Program-made: the position numbers and the translations under genes
Assembly (NCBI GenBank): GCA_029204225.1
Contig: MU832532.1
Coordinates: forward strand, 1-64,000
Direction: 5' to 3'
DNA from: Diphasiastrum complanatum
Lineage: Eukaryota > Streptophyta > Lycopodiopsida > Lycopodiales > Lycopodiaceae
DNA length: 64,000 nt
Notes under the pieces: model-generated
Database searches by the model: none
Told to the model about the DNA's origin: nothing
Seen by the model: the letters and a program-made list of their open reading frames with translations, nothing else
Shown: positions 1 to 11,805 of the stretch, piece after piece
Layout: each line of letters starts with the position of its first letter
Numbering within the stretch: position 1 is the first letter of the stretch

Positions 1-2240
1 TGTGATGACTTAGAATATTTGGCTTAAGTCCTAAAACTGTATATGCAAGAGATACTAAAACAATAAACCAAGCACATCTCCAAAAATTTAACTTACATCA
101 TAAAAACTAAATATACAATACATTGTAAATGCCAGACATAGCAAATAAATGTGTGTTTGTGTGATTGTGTAATTGAACACACAACAGAAGAGTTGCAAAT
201 TGTCTGTTTCAAAAATTTAAACATTCCTTCAATACAGGCTATCTAATTGAGAACTTTTGCCTTTCATACCCATAGCCATACAAAAGTTAACAATAGCTGG
301 ACATGTTCAGAATAATCGTATTCTATGTGAAGAATATAAATTGATGTATATAAAGTATCATTAATGGTAAAGTGTACAATGTCATATTTATCTTATGGAA
401 AGTAAATGCTTAAAAAAAAACATTTCTTTTCCACCGCAGGTCCATGTCAATGACCTAAGAAAGAAGAGCCAAAAAGTTTTTTAGAGTACTATTTTCACCC
501 TCTATGCTAGTGATACATCATTTTTTTTTTATAAATTGAACTTGAGAATGCCAACTCATCTTCCATCATACCACTTAAACACTATGAGCCAACCATTTCT
601 ACTATAGTAATAACTAACTTTTAATGATATGTTTTTAAAGTTGTTTAGGAACATATATTTTTTCATGACTTAGGTTTTTCTAAAACGAAATCATCTTCAA
701 GCTACCATGTACATAAATTAGAGACAAATGAATTTTTTAGATTTTCTTTCAATCATTTAAAATTAAGTTAAATTCACTTCATGGCCTTTTTGTAAAATAA
801 TGCATTGATAGAGTTTGTTCTTTCCTTCTTCTGACATGTTTTTTTCAATACACTCGTATTTAGCATTACATGTTGTACTAAGGTAGAAAGAAAGTCTTTC
901 ACATGCTAGAGGTACACTATCAAATCCTCATTATCGTACATGGCTTTGTTTTTTTTTTGTTTTTTTGCGATTCTCAAATGATTTTTAGGTTGGCCTTATC
1001 ATGAATGCATAAATTGAATAACATAATTATTGCATGTACTAATGTGACTCTCCTTTTGGTATTGAAGAAAAATGTGCACACTTTGTCTTATCATATTTTG
1101 CAACATGATTTTCGTTTTTTTTAAAACAAAGTAGATGCTAGTTCTTTTTGCAATTTCTTATACTTTCACCTCTCTTATTGTAAACATATTTGTTGTGTTC
1201 TTATGTAATCTATTTTTTTGGTATTTGTTACATACTATAAAGAATATATAAATTTGGAATAAAAACTATGTAATGGGTAGTATAATCGATATCTACATTT
1301 ACTTTTCACTTATTAGGAGTTACTTTTTTTTTATTCAATTTTCTTTGGGAGCACTTTCATCATTATGTGCAATAATTAGGATATACATGAAAATTACAAC
1401 CATATAGAGATGCATATCAATAATACTTTGGAGCCAATTCCTTTGAGCATGTAGACAAAGATTCAAGCCTAGATCACCATTTTCACATAAACACTTCTAT
1501 CCAACATATGTATACAAGACTTTCATCATATTGGAACATGTTAGTACATGTTTATTATGTAAGTCATTTTTGCAAAGGAGTAAACCATGTCTTTAACACA
1601 TGAATCCATATGATAGCATGTAATGAATATATCAGTTATGAAACAAGCTAAATCTGTAAAATATCATAAAAGCTTATTGGTTCAATTTGAAATTTCAAGT
1701 ATACACACACATGCACACAATTATATATAAAGGAGCTTCTTTTTAGTCATTTTAATTGTGCTAGCCAAAATCCTTCCAGATTTAATTTCGTGCAATTTAA
1801 CTATAAACACTTATTAGAATTGATTCTAAGTGTAATGACAGATTATTCTCAAACTGCCTCGATATCAAGTTCTTATTCCAAATTTCATGTATATTTGACT
1901 TTCCAACATTTTACATTTAAAGAATTAGGCTATTTTTAAGTTCAAAATATTCAATTTGACTTGATAGTCAATGACTATTGAGCAATGTTAGATCAATAAA
2001 ATGGTTACGTGACTATCATTCAAGACATATTTCATGCAACCACCAATATTCTAACTATATGTGCTAATAAATTCAATCATGAAATGTTCATGAGTAGTCC
2101 TAAATTTTGTGAGTTCTTGTATACTTGTGTTTTTTTTCTCTCTCAAAAAGCTAACCATAGATTAATGACTTTATACAAAGTACAGATAAAAACTAGGTTT
2201 ACAAAAAAAAAAGTTTCTCTCCCTCTTTAAAGAGAAGTAG
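1..2240. other. AT-rich spacer, no gene recognised
   Basis: This stretch is strongly AT-rich with many poly-T runs. The only open frame of note (2009-2230, plus) is short, AT-driven and has no recognisable motif. I see no transposon ends, RNA gene or coding signature. It is best read as intergenic sequence or very old repeat. Confidence 0.6.
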
Positions 2241-2279
2241 GGGAGAGATGATGTGATCACCATTCCCGAATTCCTTGCT

Positions 2280-3215
2280 ATTTTAATCTAACCAAATATT
2301 CCAAAGAGTAACAACTCTAATACACTGCCAAAAAGCATTGACATCACAACATCCTCAAATATGATATCATTAAGCAGAAGAGCAACGTGGCTGAACCTTC
2401 TAAATCTGACATGAAAGCGAGCAATGAAAAGATCAGTCGCTGTTCTCCACAGTGGGATATAACAATGAAAAAACAAGTGAGAAACATCATCGTCTAGTGT
2501 TTTGCACTTAGAACAGACATGCGATACATTTGCTCAAACATGAAGAGAAAGCTGGATAATTCTAAGAGAGAAGATTCTGAATTTGCCCATTCTGATTTTA
2601 TGGGTACGACGGAATCTTTTCTTCCAAAGACGAGGGGAGTCAGAGATATTCCACTTAGAGTTAAACTAGGAGAAGGTAAAGAGGGGCTCCTTAGTAGCAG
2701 AGTAGACGGAGGAGTAGGAGATCTTACCAGTCTTGTCCATGGCCTTGAAGACCAATTTATTGTCTCTATCGGAGGAGAGGGAGGTAGAACCTCGACAAAG
2801 GTCACCATGTGAGAAAGCACATGATACAAATTTGGTTTCACGAATAGAAAGGCCAGGTTCAAATCTAAGCCGGGAGAGACTGAGAATATAAATAAAGTCC
2901 ATGATATGCTCCCATCTGACAAAGCCTTTACAAGTAAAATTGAGACAAATCCTCCTTTCAATCAAGCTGAGAGGCCTAGAATTGATAGTTATAGCTTTCG
3001 AGAACCATAAGGATTCAAGAGGTGAGATACAGTTACCGCCCGACCAAAATGTCAGTTCCCTCAAGGAAAGAAGGAGTCTAAGAATAGATTTGACTAATGG
3101 GGAAAGGGACAAGGAGAAGGAGAAAGAAGAACAGATATACTTAAGAAAGTAGGATTGAGGATTAGTCTCAATGGTCGAGGGAAGAGAAGGGAGAGTAGTT
3201 GCCATCATCATAGCC
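2280..3215 (-). pseudogene. LINE reverse-transcriptase C-terminal remnant (zf-RVT region)
   Basis: Three overlapping minus-strand frames together resemble the tail of a plant non-LTR retrotransposon polyprotein. A segment with W-x-G-x-N and ISPLE is followed by KAMDKTGKISYSSVYSA, the usual approach to the zinc-binding module, and then by FFHC with a Trp six residues later (CYIPLW), as in the zf-RVT tail. The reading is broken by several frameshifts, so it is a dead fragment. A second diverged copy with the same order lies at 20590-21440, which supports a repeat family rather than chance. No 5' ORF, endonuclease or poly-A tail was identified. The LINE assignment rests on motif layout only. Confidence 0.5.
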
Positions 3216-3273
3216 CAAGGTTGAGGGGGAACAAAGTTTGAATGAATGCATCAAAGAGAAAGAGAGGTGGTAG

Positions 3274-4404
3274 TGTGAAAAATAGTCAAAAATCTATCTT
3301 GGTGATTTTATGATTTTATGTTTATGAGTACATTTCACATGTGAGGAGCATGTTTCCACATGTGTAAAATAGTTAGAGATAGTTTATAATGTTGACTTTA
3401 GGGGTATAATAAAGATTGCTAGTCAAGCATCTTGGTGTCACTAGGTGGATGGAACATTATATCCTCAAGATCCAAGCACTTTGACTCATCCCACATTCTC
3501 TTCAATAACTCATTTGAAAATAGTTTTATTTATGCTCTCATGTCAACTTATGAAGAATGAAGAGCTGTTTTGCTTTGAAGTCAAGGAAATGGAAATGTCT
3601 TCATAATTTAGGATCTTTTGGTTTCAATAAGATCATGAATGATGTGTTCATTCATAAAGATGAAAATTTTAAGTTTTCAATCTTAAAGGCAAGTTGTAAA
3701 ATTCTTATGAGAATAAGTGAAGCATCCAAAGTGGACACTTATATCCATAAGCATGTAGTTAGCCTTATTGAGAGATCAAATGGTCAAGGACACATGTTTT
3801 ATCATGATTAGGCCAAAATTCAATTGTGATGTAACTCGATCTAGTTAGGTTGCTTACACATATCAAGTTTAGGTTCGATGAGTGATGCACCCTATGTGGT
3901 GGCAAAAGTCAAAGGGTCCAATCATACGAGAGAGATGTGTTGGAAGGGTCCAATCAAAAGTGAGGGATGTTGCATCACACATCCAATAAGATTAGAGAGG
4001 CTATGTTTATGGGGTCGAATAGGAATTAAGTTTGGATCTCCACGAGTTTCTATATGTAATTTCATTCCCTTCATTGATGTATGAGAGATCTATGAGTTTC
4101 TGAGTCAATTTGGAGATTTGCCGATTTTGCTTGTATTGCTTTCTCTCCCTAGATGAGCCCAAAAGTGGTATTTTCTCTCTCTACCCGAGGAGAGGAGCTT
4201 GTTGGGACTTAGCTTATTTCATGAAGTCTTCCACACGTGTGAAACACCTTTTGGTAATGAATGAATGCATGTAATATGGTCTTTTTGCCTTAGATCTTGT
4301 CATTGATCTTGGATTTCAATCAATAGGTGATCTATAGTGCATGAGCCAGGCTTAGGAGATCAATTTCACATATTAGGGCATTCCCACATGTGTGAATTTT
4401 TACA
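3274..4404 (+). repeat. LTR of copia element A, with an internal insertion
   Basis: It starts TGTGAAAAATAG and ends TTTTTACA, directly followed by a primer-binding site. The reverse complement of the LTR at 46920-47716 matches it at both ends. This copy is about 330 bp longer (1131 against 797 bp). The extra block, about 3455-3777, replaces about 27 bp of the other copy and contains a protein-like segment discussed in the findings. No matching 3' LTR was found nearby, so element A is incomplete. Confidence 0.8.
3557..3811 (+). pseudogene. Copia-associated unknown domain fragment inside an LTR
   Basis: This 84-residue frame lies mostly within the block inserted in LTR A. It contains SEASKVDTYI followed by a V-x-SL pattern, and closely resembles part of the long minus-strand ORF at 28995-30488 (there EANCKLLLRLSEASKVDTYI). 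The shared stretch runs for roughly 65 residues, including a preceding LGS-x-NKI pattern. An LTR does not normally code for protein, so this is probably internal copia sequence copied into the LTR by template switching. I do not recognise the domain. Confidence 0.55.
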
Positions 4405-4417
4405 TGGTATCAGAGCC
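4405..4417 (+). other. Primer-binding site of copia element A
   Basis: The sequence TGGTATCAGAGCC follows the LTR end without a gap and is complementary to the 3' end of plant initiator-Met tRNA. Similar sites occur next to the LTRs at 15532-15544 (minus), 25194 (plus, one mismatch), 32313-32325 (minus, diverged), 41837 (plus), 46907-46919 (minus) and 58268 (plus). Confidence 0.85.
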
Positions 4418-5690
4418 TACCTAAGCTTTCGATGCATCTATCATCCATAGTTTCAAAATTTTCATGAAAATCAAGATCTAGAGAGTGTTGATTGCATCTT
4501 TCACGCTATCTCAAGGAAATCTGGATCAAGAGGGTTCATTATCATAATGATTGAATCATTTCAGGTACTGTATGGAATTTAGTGCTCAAGCATGTGTGAA
4601 GTACAGCCAAATTCATTTGGAAGATCTCTTCCAAGTTACATCCAAATTCGGCGCTAGATAGCTTGTTTGAAAGCTAGTTTTGTCTAGTTTTTGTAGCAAT
4701 TTGTTTCAATCCATTTGGTAGAGCCAATCAAAAGCTAGAAGGTTTTGAAGAGGGTTAGGTAGGGCACCTAGACTTGCACGGACACATTTGGTTTGATCAT
4801 ATCTTGCTAGTTTGACCAAAGCAATTCAAGAAGAGGCTTGCCAATGTCATCTATTTGAGATCTAGTCATCATTTTGAGGTCATAGCCACTTTCTTTCATA
4901 CAATTGGCTTGTATTTGAGTGATTTGTAGATTCTTGGAGTGTCTCACACGTGCCAAAGATAGTTTGACCCAAACTTTTCCTATACTCCATCAATTGATGA
5001 GAGGTTGATCTAGTTTGAGAGAGATTGGTAGAGCTAGTGAGATCCATCTCACATTTTGTTGCAAGATCTTGCATAGGAGTTGGTAGTACACGAGAGAGAA
5101 GCAAAATTTTATTTTATCTAAAATCACAAGAAGTATTCACTATTACATGACATCTATGGGTTGCTTTCTATTGGAATCTAGTGAGAGACTATCTACCTCC
5201 AACTATTCTATTTGGAAGACTAGAATGGAGTACATTTTGGTGCTCCAAGATGTGATAAGATTGTGATAGGACTTGAGGAGGAGCCTCAAGAGCTCCAAGA
5301 GGCCCAAAAGTAAAAAAGAGAGAGCTAGGATGGCTCTACATATCATAAAGATAAATGTTTCAAATGAATTGTTGTGTGATATTGGCTCATGTACCACATC
5401 CAAGGAGGCTTGGGACACATTGGAATCCATCTATGGTGGAAAGGTGAAAGCATACATCATAAAGGACAATCCAAGAGGAAGGGACAAAGAGAAACATCAG
5501 CATTTTGTGAAGGACAAGTCAAAGGAGGAGAGTGATGAAGAGTCATCACAAACATCAACAAGTTGCAAATCCAACAAGAAGTGCTTCCTTTGTGGTAAGA
5601 AGGGGCATTTTGCTTCTAACTGTTTCAAGAAGAGAAATGATGATAAGGTAGCAAGAGGGACTAGTTGTAGTAAGCTTTTCAAAATTAATG
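4418..5690 (+). pseudogene. Copia element A leader and decayed gag
   Basis: The leader to about 5150 matches, in reverse complement, the leaders of the copia elements at 28-32 kb and 46-47 kb. A gag frame begins near 5151 with SERLSTSNYSIWKTRMEYIL, the typical UBN2-type copia gag start. It hits stops near 5258 and 5309, then continues with the KEAWDTLESIY region. The middle of gag is deleted, so the reading jumps to a basic linker and a zinc knuckle, CFLCGKKGHFASNC (CX2CX4HX4C). Protease, integrase and RT of this element are absent. Confidence 0.7.
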
Positions 5691-6313
5691 CTAATCCTTG
5701 TGGAAGTGTGGCCAAGAGGAGCTTGGATCATCTCAAGGAGGAAGCAAGTGATCTACCTCAATCTATGTTCCAAGATGGTGAAGCTCATGAAGATAGTGCT
5801 TTGGCAAAAGCACATAGAGAGTTATTGCCAAGGAGGTCTACTTCTCATCGTTTCTCTTATCTTGTTCATTTGGATGATTTCATTTCATCATGTAGAAGCA
5901 AAGATAGTGCTATGTCATGTGACTTCTTGCTTGAAGACCTCAATTGGAGGTATCTCTTATCAAAAGTGCTTGATATGAAAATTGCAATAGTTGATACTTT
6001 GGAGAAACAAGTGGAACACTTGTGGACAAATGAACAACAGAAATCATTCGAAGAACTTAAGCAAAGATTGATCAATGCTCCTATTTTGAGACCACCCAAC
6101 TGGGCTATTTTATTTCATAGTTATGTGGATGTTTCTGCATTTGTTATTGGCGTTTGTCTAAGCCAGAATGATGACCAGAAGAAAGATCATCCCATTTACT
6201 ATAACCTGTATAGATTATCTTCCTGCAATCCTTTGGCCACAACCTTCATATTATCACTCAAGTCCAACACAAGACAAGAAGTAGCATCAAATTCTACTTT
6301 CATATTTTGTTGA
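5273..6313 (+). pseudogene. Chimeric ORF: copia gag knuckle joined to gypsy RNase H piece
   Basis: This is a 346-residue uninterrupted frame made of unrelated parts. Residues 1-65 are copia gag and about 90-120 hold the gag zinc knuckle CFLCGKKGHFASNC. A middle segment is not recognised. Residues about 243-307 match a Ty3/gypsy RNase H start (SFEELKQRLINAPILRPPNW, then VDVSAF where the canonical motif is D-A-S). The C terminus runs antisense through the copia fragment at 6199-7038. It looks like an accidental fusion at element junctions. There is no evidence that it is expressed. Confidence 0.7.
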
Positions 6314-7038
6314 GTGATAGCTCCTACTGAAAGAAGATTTTTAGCAAGTCTTGGTACATATAAGACATTCTTAATGACTTTGACTTCTCCTGATGGAAGC
6401 TTTATAGGTACTGTGCCCTTTCCCTTGACCTTGTGTGTTGAGTTGTCACCTAGGCACACCTCTTGTCCATCACTAATCCCCACAAAGGTATCAAACCAAT
6501 CCCTATGAGGGGTCATGTGCTTTGAAGCACTTGAGTCAATGTACCAACCACCTGTTGTAGCTTGTGAAGCCAATGCAATAGAGAATAACTCAGCTTGTCT
6601 TATGTCACTCTGCTCCTCTCTTGCAACACTCTCAACAACATTTCCTCCTTGCTTCTTTGTGCCCTTCTTTTGGTCTGCAAGCTTCTTCCTGCACTCAGAA
6701 GCAAAGTGTCCATATTTACCACAGTAATTGCAATTCCCCTTCCTTTGAAGTGTGGAAGAAGTATTCGAGGAGGGTTGTGCTTCTGACATCTGCAAGTTCT
6801 CCATTCCTTGCTCAAGTGTTTGTGGCGTTCCTTTGTTCTTGCCTTTACCTTTCTGCTTATCCTTAGCTGGATTTTGCTTCTTCTTAGAAGCAAAGGCATG
6901 CTCCTGAAAATCTTCCCTCTTGGAGAGATTAACTCTCCTCATCTCCTCCTGTAACAAGAGACCATAGACTTCTTCATAGGTAGGGATATTCAAATTCAAA
7001 AAAGAGTGAGAACCATCCAAAATTGGAGGGAAACCCAA
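6199..7038 (-). pseudogene. Copia gag C-terminus and protease fragment, altered active site
   Basis: A single open frame of 279 residues contains the gag C-terminal helix region, a lysine-rich linker, a zinc knuckle CNYCGKYGHFASEC, and an aspartic protease start reading WYIDSSASKHMT. Copia proteases have D-S/T-G; here the glycine is serine (DSSAS), which should impair catalysis. The frame continues through NVLYVPRLAKNLLSVG and stops at DNLYRL, the beginning of the pre-integrase domain. Integrase and RT are missing. Its gag differs from the other copia elements in the window, so it is a separate lineage. Confidence 0.8.
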
Positions 7039-7439
7039 CTTTATTCACTAACTTGACATTTAGGCACTACGACATTAAAATTCTCGCAAAAAGGCCTAGA
7101 GTCCTTTTATTGACTTTATAATTAATCAAATAACTATATGATCATTGGGTTGGACTTACACACGTAGAGTGCCAAATCCCTCTCACTTATTAACTAGAGT
7201 TAGGGTGGCCTCGAGATCCGCAAACCCTCCAACAGTATCCCCCACCAAAACTGGTGGTGGTCCCATGACACCTGCGAAATGCAGTTACTGTGGGCTCTTA
7301 TTTGCATCACGTCAAATCTTTATTAAATGATATTGCACCTTCTCCATGAAATCGAGTCGAACAGTGTTGAAATCTAGGTTGTGCGGCAAAAACAATGGTT
7401 GGTTCCGGTCATCCACTTTGAAGTTGTCCAGGCTGTGAA

Positions 7440-10144
7440 TCGAGATTCTCAGGAGCCTCCCATCATTGCTACATAAAAATATAATCTGGCCACAAGTACT
7501 TGATCCTTAATACTATTTGACGCCATTGGCTTATTCGGATCGAATGCCAAAGTGAGAAGGCAATCATCCCATCGCGTTGCAACAGACGCCAATAGTGTTA
7601 GATCTTTTGCAAACAACACTGATGGCCACACTGTTGGATCGGGAGAGTGGATATACTCGCGCTGGTATGTTTGTAGGGCTCAATGGAAGTCACTGATATC
7701 TCCCAGCTAAAAGGTTGGTGGATGATTGGCTAGTTCGACGTATGGATGGTAATTTTGTCCATGGCCAATCCCAAATCCTTCCACTTATTTCTGCGCGAAT
7801 GCGAGTAGTTTATCCAATTCTTTGTCGGCCTCAATTTCAGAGGTCTTAAACTTGATGACCCAACCACCATGCGAGGAGTCATGGGGATGTTGTGCTAAAA
7901 AGCTCTGGATCTGGTCCTCGATGCTGATTGGTCATTTGAACAATGGTGTGGTCCTTGGTGAAGTTGGACTTGCTTGCATTGCCTGTGGAACTGGCTATCC
8001 TTCTATGACTTCGGGGGCTTCACCTTGGTCCATGCCCGAATCCAACCTGTATCCATAGTTGTGTCGTCTTGGTGCGGAGGAGAGAACTGTGGCATTACCG
8101 GAACTGGAATTTGAGGGGTGGACTGCAAAACCTGAGTGGCAATCTTTTCATATTCATTGATGGTGGCCTTGGCCTTTGCCAACTCAGTTGAAGCTGTACC
8201 CTTGAATCTGTCAAAACGGCCTTGAAATCCTTGAAGGGCCACTTTATAGGTTTCAACCTTTTTAAACAAATACGTGATTTCCGTCGAAGTTACCAGATGA
8301 TCAAGTATTTGCGTTTGTAGATACACATCATGCTCAAGGGTGGTTGCATCCAATTCACCTTGGAGACGTGTGCGATCTTGTTCAGCCATCTGCAGTTGAC
8401 CCTGGAGTAGTTGCACTTGTTGCTTTGCATCCTACACGGCCTTGTCCACTTGGTCTTGGGTGGTTGTAAGCGCATTCTACAGTGAACTGACATAGTCATC
8501 TAGGCGATCAACCAATTGTTGTGTCTTCTTCTTCTCAGCTTTAGACTTAGCTTCGTGCTGCTTGGCGATCTTCAACTCTTTGTTGATTCACTTTCTCGCT
8601 AATGAGTGTATTCTCAGATCCCATATTTGAGATGTGCTGTTTCATTTTTTTTTCCTTATCCGACATAGACTGGATCACTTGCACAAACCTAGAGCATCAC
8701 CACAATCTACTGTCGTGGAGGTGGTAGCAACAAAAGGACTTGGTGGTACTATCCCTGGTTGGCGTGGAGCAGGTGCCTGTAATACCTCTTCTTCAAAGAG
8801 ATCTTCTTCTTCATAGCCCTCAGGCACTGTGGTGTCGAACTACTTTGGTGATGCAACAGCTTGCCCGAACCGAATTGTGGCTGGTGCTTGAGCTACTACG
8901 GTGTCTTGTGGCACTATGGGGTGTCTTGCTAATCCAAAAAATAGACGTTGTGTCAGAACTGAAAATGGAGGTGGAGGGAGTGGGGGAATGATGTTAGTAG
9001 CAATGGTGGTTATTGTGGTGGTGGTGGTGGTGGTGGTGGTTATTGGAGGGGTCAGACTTCTTTCTGACTGATCCACCTTCTCTGGCTCGTCATCGCTTAT
9101 TTCTATCAGGTCCGCAACATCAAAATATTGCGAAGTGTCCAATGTGTGGACTTGCTGGGCCTGTGGTTGTTGATTTTGTGGCTGGTTGGCTGCTTCCGTG
9201 TCCTGGGAACTGGACATCCCCACTCCCCCCCCCAAAATTGTTGCATGTGGTGATGTTGGTGGCGTTGATTTGGTAACCAATGTGGGTGGGGTGGTGACCT
9301 TGTCTGGTTGACCAAGGACTTGGGACGTGTTCATGTCAGGTGCTGGTGTAGACATTGTTGTTCCATCACCCTCGTCGATGGTGTGTGAGGGTGATGAGTG
9401 TTGTTGCGATGCTGTAGTTGAGCTGCCATCATCAGAAGCTGAGCTGTCTGATGCTGATCCAGCTTGTGATGTCCTCCTAGCCTGAAATGGCAATTTGGCC
9501 TTGGAGGTATCGGCCTCTTGAGCTTCCAAGGATGTGGTTGCTTGTGGGCTTGGTTGTGGGCTTTTCTGCTTCTGTACCAGTGGAAGAATATTGGTGTTGA
9601 CTCTTTTGGGTTGCAGTCCTGATGGTGAAGTAGCCCACAAGCGTGCACGCTTGGACTTTTTTGACTCAATGGGAATGTCCCATGCTGTGTCCGCAATTTG
9701 TAGGTGTTGTTGAAGCTTTGGTCCATTTTGTACTTGTTGGAGATTGATATCTGTCATGAGATATCCCACTACGGTTAGGGGATGCTTGTTCTTAAGGCAC
9801 TCATGTAGACAATTTGAAGCAAACTGTGCCCAATCATAGAGGTTCTGGGCATGCAGTCGTGAATCTGCCATCATGTGGAACAGGGGCATGGGTACCCTCA
9901 GCACTTTTGTCCTTGGTCGTTGTGTGCATCTGGTGAGATATGCACATGCCGCTTGCAGTTGCTGATCGTTGATGGCCTCAATTCTGTTCCCATCCTTATT
10001 CTTCCACTTATCCACTGAGGGGTCGATGTACTTGAAATATGCTGTCTGTTCTATCTTCTGAAGTGTCTTGTGACAAGAAGGAAGGCGATTGGGTGATGTT
10101 TGTTTGTGGTGGGTTGCGGTGGAATGCGTTGTGCTGTGATTCAA
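7440..10144 (-). pseudogene. Large unrecognised ORF in blocks, probably retroelement ORF1
   Basis: Three minus-strand blocks appear to be parts of one degraded reading frame. Block 8840-10144 (434 residues) has a folded N-terminal third, with RVPMPLFHMM and KHPLTVVGYLM, followed by a long Ser/Thr/Gln/Pro-rich region with a run of threonines and PPLPPPP. Block 8003-8416 is Gln/Glu/Lys-rich with coiled-coil character. Block 7449-7631 contains WDDCLL and ARLYFYVAMM. The last block resembles the ORF at 34057-34635 (WDRGLD and ARLYYRAAFM at similar spacing), which sits directly before gypsy protease. I infer a gag-like or transposon-associated ORF but do not recognise the family. Confidence 0.4.
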
Positions 10145-10569
10145 GAATTAATGTAGTTGGTGTGCGGTGTGGTGGTGCGACTAGTTTTGATTGCAGTTAG
10201 AACAGTTCAATGCAGTTCCCACGGGTCAATGCGGTTACTATGATTCAAGGACGGAGGTAGTTGAATGCGGTTGTTTGCGGTTGCGACGATTCAAAAGTAG
10301 TCACTATTGTTCAAGAGTGGACCCTATGGCTATAATGTCATCGCTAAGGCTGTAATGCGGTCGTTACGGCTCAATGTAGATGCAGATGGAAGGCCTCTTG
10401 GAAGCTCATGTAGTTGCCCTTGTTTACGCTAGTGCAGCTTGCGGTTCATGTGGATCGTCAGATATAACACCTAAAATCATCTGATATAGATCACCGATTC
10501 AAGTTGTGGAGCTAATATACGTTGTACTCGTCAGTTCTGATCGTTTGGAAAGTTCTGTGGTCTAGCATG

Positions 10570-11150
10570 GATCTGGTTTGATTGATATGGTGAGGAATCT
10601 CTTCAGTCGAGATTGGACCCATAACTTTCGGTCGAGATGTGATCGAATCCCTTTGGTTGAGATTTAATAGAATCCCTTCAGTCGAGATTTGACTCAAACC
10701 CTTCGGTCGAGATTTGATACAAAACACTTCGGTCGAGATTTGAGAGAATCTCTTCGGGCGAGATTGAGAATCTCGTCGGTTGAGATTGAGAATCTCTTCG
10801 GTTGAGATTGAGAATCTCTTCGGTTGAGATTGGAATGAGTGCTTCGGCTCCGATTGAGATTTGAAGGAGCGCTTCGACTCCGGTTGAGATTTGAAAGAGC
10901 GCTTCGACTCCAGTTGAGATTTGAAGGAGTGCTTCGACTCCGGTTGAGATCTAACATAAAGCCTTCGGTCAAGATCTCAACAGAATGCTTCAGTCAAGAT
11001 CAGGACTTAAGGCTCCGGTTGAGATTTAACAGGATGCCTTCGGTCGAGATTTAACAAAAAGCATCGGTTGAGTTGCGACGGAAGGTTTGTGAAAGGCTCG
11101 GTCGAGATCTAATCGATGAGCGTCGGTCGGTTAAGGTGTAACTCAGGACA
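10570..11150. repeat. Minisatellite built on a TCGGTYGAGATT core
   Basis: About twenty imperfect tandem units share the core TTCGGTTGAGATT or TTCGGTCGAGATT. Spacing varies: about 22 bp units (CTTCGGTTGAGATTGAGAAT) around 10765-10835, and about 30 bp units carrying GCTTCGACTCCGGTTGAGAT around 10855-10950. Open frames here on both strands are low-complexity products of the repeat (for example SNLNRSRSAP) and are not genes. The array lies between the unknown ORF blocks and a copia element. Confidence 0.85.
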
Positions 11151-11805
11151 TGTCAGGATTTTTTAAGTAGTGGCTCGATCGAGAGTTGGTGTGTAGTGGT
11201 TTGGTCCAGACGAGAGTCGTGGAGCTTGACTTGGTAAGGAGCGTGAAGCTCCGGTCGAGAACTAAGCTGCACGTTGGTTAGGACCAAAGTGGCGAGCTCT
11301 ATAATGAACGTGTGGGAGACCTCAGAGCGATGGTTTGACAGCATAGATTGGATAGGTGTGGCTTGGTTTAGTGTCTATGTAACTGTGAAAATGGTTCCAG
11401 ATGTTCATAGATTTCCCTGAATATGTGAACACGGTTTTCTTTACCGTTCTTTCTTCTTTGTTACTTCTGTAGGTTACGGTTCTTACGGTTTGGTCTTCTT
11501 ATTAGAATGGTTTCCAAGCAGAAGCGTATTCTCAGATTACAATGAGTATTCCCCAGCCCGTCAGAGGGGAGAGACAGATTCGTTACTCAGCTACATGCAT
11601 AAACAAGCCATGCAACCAGTCCTAGCTCAAAATAGATCAGCATTCTGAAACAGGGAGCGTTCTACAACTTATCTACTGAAATTAGGAAACAAACAAGGAC
11701 AAGGCTAAGCTATTCAATCAGGAAAACAAGAAACAAGAAAACTAATTTTCTAACAGCACTCTAGCAGCTCAAGAATCAAGAAACACCCATTTCTTGATGC
11801 TTGTC
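11150..11805. other. Stretch without a recognised gene
   Basis: It lies between the minisatellite and the broken 3' end of copia family 1 copy C. It contains repeated GGTTACGGTTCTTACGGTTT-like pieces near 11470 and no credible ORF. It could be the LTR or 3' region of a further element, but no paired LTR is visible. Confidence 0.4.

Noticed and set aside
5203-5430. Minus-strand hydrophobic frame resembling a membrane protein
   Set aside because: Antisense to copia gag of element A.
7145-7330. Plus-strand frame with CSYCGLLFASRQ read as a zinc finger
   Set aside because: Only one C-x2-C pair and no paired His/Cys; no support from either side.
9013-9276. Plus-strand frame with a run of tryptophans
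   Set aside because: It is antisense to the threonine run of the minus-strand ORF at 8840-10144.
10694-11054. Frames rich in SNLNRSRS and LRLRFEGA repeats
   Set aside because: They are translations of the minisatellite on each strand and not proteins.
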